DNA of 64,000 nucleotides. Origin: Candidatus Dependentiae bacterium. GTDB lineage: Bacteria > Babelota > Babeliae > Babelales > RVW-14. The translations under genes and the position numbers were made by a program. Below, piece after piece: positions 18,611 through 25,807 of the stretch. The DNA lies in assembly GCA_018266175.1 (NCBI GenBank), contig JAFEAY010000003.1, positions 248,001-312,000 of the forward strand, written 5' to 3'. Positions within the stretch are counted from its first letter, which is position 1; every line of letters starts with the position of its first letter. The notes beneath the pieces are model-generated. The model was not told the origin of the DNA, searched no databases, and saw only the letters and a list, made by a program, of their open reading frames with translations.

Positions 18611-20143
18611 ATGAGTTCTTCAAACCTTGAAAAATGGAAGCTTATTGCACACCAAGCAACTGGCACTGATGGAAGCACAAAACATGAGCGACAACATGCT
18701 GCAGGTAAGAAAACTGCGCGTCAACGAATAACAGAAATTCTTGATACGCAAAGCTTTGAAGAAATCGATCAACTTGCACGCTCCTCCTACCTAAAAAATG
18801 GCGATTACAGCGATGGCGTCATTGCAGGATTTGGGACGATTGCTGGATACAAAGTTGCTCTTTTTGCTCAAGACTTCACCTTTAAGGGCGGCTCACTTGG
18901 CAAGCGACATGCCGAAAAAATTTGTAAAATTATGGATTTGGCACTCAAAGTTGGTTGCCCCATTATTGGCATTCTTGATTCCGGTGGGGCACGGATTGAC
19001 GAGGGCATTCATGCACTTGCCGGTTATGGCTCTGTTTTTATGCGCAACGTCAAAGCATCGGGCGTCATTCCCCAAATATCACTTATCCTTGGTCCATGTG
19101 CTGGTGGAGCGGTCTACTCACCTGCGCTTACCGACTTTATTTTCATGACCGAAAATATCAGTCAAATGTTCATTACGGGGCCACAGGTTGTTGCACAAGC
19201 ACTTGGGCAATCAATCACCAAAGAAGAACTTGGTGGCGCGTATGTCCATGCAACACAATCAGGCGTTACACATATCGTCACACAAACTGAAGAAGAATGT
19301 TTTGAGCAACTCAAAGCACTCCTTTCCTACCTTCCGGCACACTACCGCACAACTGCTGCACGACCTGTAGGAGTAGAGCCTACTCTGAAAATTCCACTTG
19401 CATCACTTGTCCCTGAAAATACAAACCAAGCATATGACATCAAGCAAGTAGTTCAAGGTTTGGTTGATGGAGAAAGTTTTTTTGAAATTCAAGCACTCTT
19501 TGCACCAAACATTGTTATTGGTTTTGCACGCATGGATGGCATGTCCGTTGGGATTGTTGCAAACCAGCCATTCGTTAAAGCCGGTACGCTTGATATCGAT
19601 GCATCATGCAAGGCAGCACGCTTTATTAATTTTTGTAACAGCTTTGGCATTCCTATTATTTCACTCGTTGATGTTCCTGGATTTTTGCCTGGTATTGATC
19701 AAGAACATAACGGCATCATTCGACATGGAGCAAAACTTCTGTATGCCTATGCCAATGCAACGGTCCCTAAAATTACCCTGATACTACGCAAAGCATTTGG
19801 TGGTGCTTATATCGTCATGGGAAGCAAGAAGCTAGGGGCAGATTTTAATATCGCATGGCCACAAGCTCAAATTGCCGTTCTTTCTGCCGCAACAGCAGTT
19901 TCTATTTTACATGGCAAACGCCTTGCTCAACTTGATGAAGAAACTAAAATCGCTAAAAAAACTGAGTTTGAAGAAACCTATGCAACTGAGTTTTTAAATC
20001 CTTTTATTGCAGCTGAACATGGGTATATTGATACAATTATTGAACCTAATGACACACGTAGTTGTATACTCAAAGCGTTATCATTTCTTGAAAGTAAAGT
20101 TGAACAGCTTCCCAAAAAGAAGTCTGGAAATATACCCTTATAA
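18611..20143 (+). CDS. Acyl-CoA carboxylase, carboxyltransferase (beta) subunit
   Basis: 510 residues, the usual length of PccB/MmdA-type carboxyltransferases. Two crotonase-like halves are visible: N-terminal GVIAGFGTIAGYKVALFAQDFTFKGGSLG and the oxyanion-hole region DSGGARIDEGIHALAGYG, then C-terminal PGFLPGIDQEHNGIIRHGAKLLYAYA and KAFGGAYIVMGSK. The enzyme moves CO2 from carboxybiotin to propionyl-, methylmalonyl- or acetyl-CoA. No biotin carboxylase, biotin carrier or decarboxylase membrane subunit is adjacent, so the substrate and complex cannot be set from context. The GNAT gene follows 25 bases later and may be cotranscribed. Confidence 0.9.
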   Translation: MSSSNLEKWKLIAHQATGTDGSTKHERQHAAGKKTARQRITEILDTQSFEEIDQLARSSYLKNGDYSDGVIAGFGTIAGYKVALFAQDFTFKGGSLGKRHAEKICKIMDLALKVGCPIIGILDSGGARIDEGIHALAGYGSVFMRNVKASGVIPQISLILGPCAGGAVYSPALTDFIFMTENISQMFITGPQVVAQALGQSITKEELGGAYVHATQSGVTHIVTQTEEECFEQLKALLSYLPAHYRTTAARPVGVEPTLKIPLASLVPENTNQAYDIKQVVQGLVDGESFFEIQALFAPNIVIGFARMDGMSVGIVANQPFVKAGTLDIDASCKAARFINFCNSFGIPIISLVDVPGFLPGIDQEHNGIIRHGAKLLYAYANATVPKITLILRKAFGGAYIVMGSKKLGADFNIAWPQAQIAVLSAATAVSILHGKRLAQLDEETKIAKKTEFEETYATEFLNPFIAAEHGYIDTIIEPNDTRSCILKALSFLESKVEQLPKKKSGNIPL

Positions 20144-20168
20144 AGATTTTTATACATAAGGATGTCTT

Positions 20169-20825
20169 ATGATTATATCGCTTTTGAGCCGCTTCCGCCA
20201 ATGGATCAGTGCTCATCGTAAACACGCCCTGATCATTTCTTGTCTGAGCATAGCAGCTCTTGCTGGCGTGAGCATTTTCTATTCAAGCAAGCAGGTATGG
20301 TCCACTCGACTTACGCAACGACCTGAAACTGTTGTAGGCAAAATTGTTACACTACGCAAACTTAAAGAAGAATATTTTATTGATTACCATAACATGTTCT
20401 CGCAAACGGTACGCCGCGGGCTTGAATACCCTGATGAAATTACCCTAGACTATACCATTCGTCATCTGCGTTATGAAATGAAACGCGATGCAAGTAAAGA
20501 AATTTTACAGTACTGCATTTTTGACAACAAAGAAAATAAGTTGATTGGAGCACTTGAAATCCGCGAAAAAAATGACCGCGATCCTGGGCAATTTGGCTGT
20601 TGGGTTAATGAGCGCTACTGGGGTGGGGGACGTTTTCAAGAAGCCATCGGTTTAATTGCTCAAACATATTTTGCACTCACCAATGCACCCAGCTTTAATG
20701 CACATGTTCGCTTATGGAACAAGCGCAGCTATGCTGCACTCAAGCGGTTTGGCTTTAAAGATACCGGTTTTTATTATGAAAATGGCCTAGCAACTCGTTA
20801 TCTTCTTGAATATCATCGACCATAG
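20169..20825 (+). CDS. Membrane-anchored GNAT N-acetyltransferase (RimJ/RimL type)
   Basis: 218 residues. A hydrophobic segment (about 20-42, ALIISCLSIAALAGVSIFY) anchors the protein. The rest is a GNAT domain in the RimJ/RimL style: KIVTLRKLKEEYF at the start, KLIGALEIREKN in the middle, GCWVNERYWGGGRFQEAI for the acetyl-CoA loop, and NKRSYAALKRFGFKDTG at the end. Such enzymes acetylate amino groups of proteins or small molecules. The membrane anchor is uncommon. AAGGA stands 7 bases upstream of the ATG. Substrate unknown. Confidence 0.8.
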   Translation: MIISLLSRFRQWISAHRKHALIISCLSIAALAGVSIFYSSKQVWSTRLTQRPETVVGKIVTLRKLKEEYFIDYHNMFSQTVRRGLEYPDEITLDYTIRHLRYEMKRDASKEILQYCIFDNKENKLIGALEIREKNDRDPGQFGCWVNERYWGGGRFQEAIGLIAQTYFALTNAPSFNAHVRLWNKRSYAALKRFGFKDTGFYYENGLATRYLLEYHRP

Positions 20826-20838
20826 AAAGAAATTTATT

Positions 20839-21450
20839 ATGAATAAGAATATTATAGTTACTCTCATAAAAACAGTATTTTTGGCACATGTACTTAGTTT
20901 TGTTGCACTGGATTTTACAAAACTTAAGAGTATGGATCTTGAGCCGCACAATCAAGAAGCTCAGCAGCTTTGTAATTTTTGTAATGCTTTACTCAGTGAC
21001 CGAAACATCCAGGAAGCGGTTAACGCCGCAAGACTTACCTGCAACCATCAACTGCATCCTCAATGCCTTGAAGATATACTCTTAAAGGGCGACCTTGCAT
21101 GCCCAACCTGCCAATCAGCAATTGAAATCACTGCTGAAATGCTTGCTCAAGCAGGGCTGACTCAAGAAGAACTTCTCACTAAACTTCGAGGGCTTCATGA
21201 AGATCATGAAGTACTTGCACTTGCATCTCAAAGATTATTCTCAGCATCTGGCCTACCATCGTTTTACTGCACGTTCGAACGACCAGGCAGACCGCTAAGG
21301 TTAGTCTCATTTCAAAATAGAATTCCTCAAAATCCAGTTCATCGTCAAAACTTACCTCAAATGTTTCCTATTCAAAACGAAAATGTTATTTTTTTCATAC
21401 TCATTTTTGCCGTAATTTTTTCAACCTTCAGAAGTGCCTACTTAGCTTAA
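20839..21450 (+). CDS. Secreted RING-H2 finger protein with C-terminal anchor
   Basis: 203 residues from ATG 20839, picked over an upstream in-frame ATG at 20806 because AGAAA is near it and a signal-peptide-like start (MNKNIIVTLIKTVFLAHVLS) results. Residues 38-90 hold a complete C3H2C3 RING: CNFC, then LTCNHQLHPQC, then CPTC. This zinc fold binds E2 enzymes in eukaryotic ubiquitin ligases. The C-terminus is a hydrophobic segment (NVIFFILIFAVIFSTF). It starts 14 bases after the GNAT gene. The plan (export signal, RING, hydrophobic tail) matches the RBR protein at 9.4 kb. Ligase activity and host targeting are inferred. Confidence 0.78.
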   Translation: MNKNIIVTLIKTVFLAHVLSFVALDFTKLKSMDLEPHNQEAQQLCNFCNALLSDRNIQEAVNAARLTCNHQLHPQCLEDILLKGDLACPTCQSAIEITAEMLAQAGLTQEELLTKLRGLHEDHEVLALASQRLFSASGLPSFYCTFERPGRPLRLVSFQNRIPQNPVHRQNLPQMFPIQNENVIFFILIFAVIFSTFRSAYLA

Positions 21451-21504
21451 ATACTCCGCAAGCTTACTCATTAATCACTTACCTGAGTATCAACAAAAGA
21501 ACTG

Positions 21505-21577
21505 GCCCAGTATTTCTTTCCTGAACTGGGCGAGCACTCTTTGGATAAATTTTTGTGAGTTTATCAATTTGATAAAC
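21505..21577. other. Two hairpins in the RING-M48 intergenic region
   Basis: GCCCAGT (21505-21511) pairs with ACTGGGC (21525-21531), and GTTTATCA (21559-21566) pairs with TGATAAAC (21570-21577). The first may end the RING transcript but lacks a clean T-run. Nothing else is seen in 21451-21721. Confidence 0.35.
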
Positions 21578-21721
21578 AAATCCAACACTCAAAAGCTCCA
21601 ACATATATCGAAATAAGACTTGTAAAAACTCTATTAGAACTTTACTAATTATTTATAATTTACTATTATTAACAACCTTTTTACTTGCTGAATTTTATAT
21701 ATCTGTCCTGAAAGAGCCACT

Positions 21722-22591
21722 ATGCCTAGCACAACCACTCGAACAATTGTAATTTTATTAGTTTTTGCCCAAGCTTTTATCACACTTCATAGCTCTACAT
21801 TTATTGCTTTAGATGATGTTCAAACTGAAAACAAAATATACAGCGAAGTGCTCGAGCTCAAAGAAAGTCCTAACCACTCGAAGCTCTTGTCAACTACTGG
21901 TTTGATTGTTGCAAATGAAAGCAAAACTCCAGTTTTGTACAGCATGACAAACAAATTGGCAGAAAAACTCTCCATCCCAGTCCCACTCATTTTAATTTTT
22001 ACCGGTAACCCTCTCTCCACGGCAGCAGAACATTGTGGGATTGATTATAAATGTAATGCCTTTGCTTTCTCTCTTGCAAAAAATTTTGGTCTTATTTGTA
22101 TCGGAGAAGATCTTATTCAATGCCTTTCACCGCAAGAGCTTGAAGCTACGATTGCTCATGAATTATCACACATACATCATAATCATGTACCAAAAAAAAT
22201 TTTATTAACCGCACTTTTTCATTTATTTGCAGTTAAATTTATCGAACATTTAGGACTTAGAAATAGAGTTATTATTACCTCTTTTGGCGTTGCTATTGAT
22301 GGTGAGGCCAAGCATTGCAGTGCGTTTGATCTAGCACCATATATTCTCGATATTATTACCCTTAAATTTTTTAGCCGATATTTTGAAAATGAGGCAGACG
22401 CTACTGCTGCTACGATCATTGACGATCCTAAGGAGGTTAGTAATGCTGTTTTTAAGATCGAAAAAATGTCGAATCTTAAACGTAGAATAGTCGCAGATAC
22501 CATCGCAGAAGCTACCTCTACCCATCCGTTGACTAAGCACCGAGCTCAAAACCTTGCAGTACTTGCACAAAAAAACGAGGCCGTACTATAA
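21722..22591 (+). CDS. M48-family zinc metallopeptidase
   Basis: 289 residues. An N-terminal signal sequence or anchor (TIVILLVFAQAFITLHSSTF) precedes a Ste24/HtpX-like catalytic domain. The zinc motif is His146-Glu147-x-x-His150 (AHELSHIHHNH), and the third ligand is Glu224 in ENEADATAA. The family degrades or processes membrane and periplasmic proteins. The protein has one N-terminal hydrophobic segment rather than the four of HtpX, closer to the periplasmic BepA/LoiP type. It stands alone between intergenic regions. Confidence 0.85.
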   Translation: MPSTTTRTIVILLVFAQAFITLHSSTFIALDDVQTENKIYSEVLELKESPNHSKLLSTTGLIVANESKTPVLYSMTNKLAEKLSIPVPLILIFTGNPLSTAAEHCGIDYKCNAFAFSLAKNFGLICIGEDLIQCLSPQELEATIAHELSHIHHNHVPKKILLTALFHLFAVKFIEHLGLRNRVIITSFGVAIDGEAKHCSAFDLAPYILDIITLKFFSRYFENEADATAATIIDDPKEVSNAVFKIEKMSNLKRRIVADTIAEATSTHPLTKHRAQNLAVLAQKNEAVL

Positions 22592-22612
22592 AGCCAAACT
22601 CCTTACAGGGCG

Positions 22613-22640
22613 TTGCATTTGTTCTCTGGCAATCTATACT
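22613..22640 (+). promoter_or_regulatory. Sigma-70-type promoter
   Basis: TTGCAT at 22613-22618, a 16-base spacer, TATACT at 22635-22640. It precedes the DJ-1/PfpI gene by about 34 bases. Confidence 0.6.
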
Positions 22641-22658
22641 AAAACAAATTTGTTTTAG
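22639..22658. promoter_or_regulatory. 20-bp perfect palindrome overlapping the transcription start (operator candidate)
   Basis: A perfect dyad of 20 bp centred on AAATTT begins at the end of the -10 box and covers the expected start site, ending just before the AAGGAG ribosome site. This position is typical of a repressor operator. The binding protein is unknown. Confidence 0.5.
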
Positions 22659-22673
22659 CTTTAAGGAGACACT

Positions 22674-23204
22674 ATGGCCAAGATTCTGTTTATTCTCATG
22701 CCCAAAGATTATCAAGAGACTGAATTTAATACTCCCTATCATGAACTACTCGAAGCTGGTCACACGGTTGATGTTGCCGGACTAGCACAGGGAAATGCCC
22801 TTGGTCATAAAGGTGCGCAATTTACTCCAAACAAGTTACTTGAGCAGATGAGTGATCAAGAATTTGAAGGTTATGATGCGTTAGTGATTCCTGGTGGCCC
22901 AGGCTCGACAACTTATTTGTGGGACAACCAGCTGGTTATCAAAGCAATTAAGTTCTTTCATAGCCACAAAAAGCTTGTTGCTGCTATTTGCTATGCCTGT
23001 ATCCCTGTGGCTCAAACGGGAATTTTAACAGATCAGCATGCCACGGTTTATCCAACCGCGCAAGCAAAAGCAATTTTTAAACAATTACATATTGAGTTCA
23101 TCGACGCAGGATGTGTTGTGCTGGATGATGAAAATATTATTACCGCTCAAGGTCCAAATTTTGCATCGCAATTCAGTGAAGAAATTTTAAAGCAACTCGA
23201 ATAA
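22674..23204 (+). CDS. DJ-1/PfpI family protein
   Basis: 176 residues, the full length of the family. The Rossmann-like start is KILFILMPKDYQETEF, then ALVIPGGPGS, and the nucleophile elbow AICYAC with Cys106, the position of the conserved reactive Cys of PfpI/YajL/DJ-1. Members act as proteases, glyoxalases, deglycases or redox chaperones; which applies here cannot be told. The gene has its own promoter and a palindromic operator candidate, and hflX follows 39 bases downstream. Confidence 0.88.
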   Translation: MAKILFILMPKDYQETEFNTPYHELLEAGHTVDVAGLAQGNALGHKGAQFTPNKLLEQMSDQEFEGYDALVIPGGPGSTTYLWDNQLVIKAIKFFHSHKKLVAAICYACIPVAQTGILTDQHATVYPTAQAKAIFKQLHIEFIDAGCVVLDDENIITAQGPNFASQFSEEILKQLE

Positions 23205-23243
23205 AAAAATACTTACATAAAAGAGACTCAGAGGAGCCCAACT

Positions 23244-24365
23244 ATGGCTAAAAGAACCGCTCAATCAACTGCTGAAAAATTCCCTAAAACACTTTTACTT
23301 GGTATTTACACCCCATTTAATCAAATAGGATCTCAAGAATATTATTTCGAAGAATTCTTAAGCCTGGTAAAAACATCAGGAATTCATTACGACGACACGC
23401 TTTTTATGAAGCTGCGATCAGCTGATAACAACATGTTTTTAACCAAAGGCAAACTTGAAGAAGTTCGAGCATATTGTACCGAACATGAAATTGAAGAAGT
23501 TCTGTGTTCTGAAAATTTGCACCCTCTGCAAGAACGAAATCTGTCTGATGCACTGAGCTGCGAAGTACACGACCGCGAACATCTGATTTTAACGATCTTC
23601 AGAAACTCAGCCACAACATCCGAGGGTAAGATTCAAGTTGAGATGGCTGAACTTGAATATCTTAAAACGCGTATCATCGGTAAAGGTGAAGAGTTCGCTC
23701 AACAAGCCGGCTACCTGGGAAATAAAGGCCCTGGTGAAACAGCAAAAGAAGTTTTAAAGCGATTCTTTTCTGAAAAAAAACGCCAAGCTCAAAAACGGCT
23801 TGATACGCTTGAACGATCACGCGAAGTGCAGCGTAAGCAGCGACTTGGAACATCAATTCCTTTGGTTTGTATCATTGGATACACCAACTCTGGAAAGTCT
23901 AGCTTGCTCAACCGCATCGCCAAAAGTGATGTGCTTGCTGAAGACAAACTCTTTGCAACGCTTGACACAACAACGCGTGAACTTTTTATCAAGCCTGAAA
24001 AAAAGTTACTCATTTCTGACACTGTTGGTTTTATCAGCCAATTACCGCACAACTTGATTGAGGCATTTAAGTCGACACTTGCTGAGTTGAAGTATGGACA
24101 CCTCCTGCTCCATGTTGTTGATATGAGCAATCCGGCATGGAAAGACCAGATTGCTATCGTTAAAACAACGCTTGAAGAATTGGGTGCACAAGATAAACCA
24201 ATGCTCTATGTTTTTAACAAACGGGACAAATTGACCGATACAGAATTTGAAGCGCTCAAGCCTGAGCTTAAAGGATTTGAGCCCCATGTTGTTATCAACA
24301 CCCTTTCAAAAGAAGGTGTTGCAGATCTCATGGCTTGGATTGAAAAATATAAGTTTCAGATATAA
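23244..24365 (+). CDS. hflX: Ribosome-associated GTPase HflX
   Basis: 373 residues. The N-terminal HflX domain carries SADNNMFLTKGKLEEV, and the conserved EGKIQVEMAELEYLKTRI followed by a GPGET motif. The G domain has G1 GYTNSGKSSLLN (about 211), G3 DTVGF and G4 NKRD. HflX splits stalled or idle ribosomes under stress. GAGGAG precedes the ATG. Probably in one unit with the DJ-1 gene, ending at the hairpin at 24401. Confidence 0.95.
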   Translation: MAKRTAQSTAEKFPKTLLLGIYTPFNQIGSQEYYFEEFLSLVKTSGIHYDDTLFMKLRSADNNMFLTKGKLEEVRAYCTEHEIEEVLCSENLHPLQERNLSDALSCEVHDREHLILTIFRNSATTSEGKIQVEMAELEYLKTRIIGKGEEFAQQAGYLGNKGPGETAKEVLKRFFSEKKRQAQKRLDTLERSREVQRKQRLGTSIPLVCIIGYTNSGKSSLLNRIAKSDVLAEDKLFATLDTTTRELFIKPEKKLLISDTVGFISQLPHNLIEAFKSTLAELKYGHLLLHVVDMSNPAWKDQIAIVKTTLEELGAQDKPMLYVFNKRDKLTDTEFEALKPELKGFEPHVVINTLSKEGVADLMAWIEKYKFQI

Positions 24366-24400
24366 AATTCTTAACTAACACATAAGATTTTTTCAAAAAG

Positions 24401-24429
24401 CGCTCTTATCTCAAAAATAGGAGCGTTTT
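24401..24429 (+). terminator. Hairpin terminator after hflX
   Basis: A 9-bp stem (24401-24409 with 24417-24425, one G-T pair) is followed by TTTT. It lies 36 bases past the hflX stop. Confidence 0.75.
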
Positions 24430-24502
24430 CTGCTTTTAGGTAAAATATTGCTTCAAGTTCTATAATCATTCTAAACCCCTATCTAGTCGATTCTTTAAGA
24501 AA

Positions 24503-24684
24503 ATTGTGTAAAAAACGAGATTCAATTGCATTTTTTACACAATACTACGAAACGCCCAATCAGTTCAATATATTGAGCAAAAAATTTAGATTTACCACTT
24601 TTGACTTAATATTTTCAATAATCGATAAATTTATTGTCAATCAAATCGCTTCACGTATAGAGTGTTTTCATGCTAAAAAAACAC
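24503..24684 (+). promoter_or_regulatory. Structured upstream region of gap
   Basis: The 295-base gap between the hflX terminator and gap has a TATAAT at 24461-24466. It also has a 13-bp perfect inverted repeat (24503-24515 with 24531-24543, 15-base spacer) and a weaker 7-bp one (24662-24668 with 24678-24684). No credible gene is seen here. These may be leader RNA structures or regulator sites for gap. Confidence 0.4.
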
Positions 24685-24724
24685 ATTCTATTTCTGTACT
24701 CGACAACACAAAGAGAGGATTCTG

Positions 24725-25738
24725 ATGGCAATAAAAATTGCAATCAACGGGTTTGGTCGTATTGGACGTGCGTTTTTGCGCACCATTTTGAGTAACCCAA
24801 ATGCTTGTGCGCAACTGAATGTTGTCGCCATTAATATTGGGCCTTCAAGCACCGATAACATTGCACATCTTTTTAAGTACGACTCCATTATGCGAGAGTT
24901 TCCAGGAACAATCTCGTTTCAAGATAATCTACTTTCGATTAACCAAAAAAAAATTCAAATTTTTGCACAAAAAGATCCTGCTCTACTCCCTTGGCAAAAA
25001 CTTCATATCGATTGGGTTGTTGATGCATCAGGCTGCTTTACCACACGCCAAGCGGCACAGGAACACATCAATGCTGGCGCCAAAAAAGTTCTTATCACCG
25101 CCCCGGGCACCGATGAAGACATCACGATTATCCCAGGGGTTAATCATAATTCTTACGATGCATCAAAGCACCACATCGTCTCGCTGGGTAGCTGCACAAC
25201 CAACTGCTTTGCTCCAATGGTTCAAGTGCTTAAAAATAATTTCACACTCACTTCTGGCTTGATGACCACGGTACACTCCTACACGAACGATCAGGTACTG
25301 CTTGACGTTGCACATCATGACCCTCGACGAGCTCGAGCTGCAGCGTGCAACATTATTCCTACAAAAACTGGCGCTGACAAAGTAATAACTAAACTCTTTC
25401 CTGAACTTGAAGGAAAGATCAAAGCAACGTCATTGCGTGTTCCAACCGCCATTGTTTCAATTGTCGATTTTACTTTCACTACTCAAGAACCACTTTCAAA
25501 AGAAGCGATTAATGAATCTTTTGAAAAAGCTTCCCACTTAAACAAAAATATTATTCAATACATTGATATACCTCTTGTCTCTTCGGATTTTATTGGTAAC
25601 ACACATTCATGCATTTTTGATAGCTTGCTCACGCAAGTGGTAGGAACGACCGGAAAAGTTTTTGCATGGTACGATAACGAATATGGATACTCAAGTAAGT
25701 TGACTGATTTTTTAATTAAAACTCATGGAGTAATGTAA
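24725..25738 (+). CDS. gap: Glyceraldehyde-3-phosphate dehydrogenase
   Basis: 337 residues, full length. The NAD-binding start is KIAINGFGRIGRAFLRT, the active site is SLGSCTTNCFAP with Cys157, and further motifs are VHSYTNDQ, ARAAACNIIPTKTGA and WYDNEYGYS. It makes 1,3-bisphosphoglycerate in glycolysis. No pgk or tpi is adjacent. Its presence shows that at least the lower glycolytic step is kept in an organism that may also import nucleotides. Confidence 0.97.
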   Translation: MAIKIAINGFGRIGRAFLRTILSNPNACAQLNVVAINIGPSSTDNIAHLFKYDSIMREFPGTISFQDNLLSINQKKIQIFAQKDPALLPWQKLHIDWVVDASGCFTTRQAAQEHINAGAKKVLITAPGTDEDITIIPGVNHNSYDASKHHIVSLGSCTTNCFAPMVQVLKNNFTLTSGLMTTVHSYTNDQVLLDVAHHDPRRARAAACNIIPTKTGADKVITKLFPELEGKIKATSLRVPTAIVSIVDFTFTTQEPLSKEAINESFEKASHLNKNIIQYIDIPLVSSDFIGNTHSCIFDSLLTQVVGTTGKVFAWYDNEYGYSSKLTDFLIKTHGVM

Positions 25739-25807
25739 TAACGTACACGTAAATAAAATAATATTGATTAATCAACGTTCTTATTTATAAAAAGGAGAAA
25801 GATTTTT

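Noticed and set aside
24504-24725. 73-codon frame before gap
   Set aside because: It needs a TTG start inside the 13-bp inverted repeat, has no ribosome site and its product looks random.
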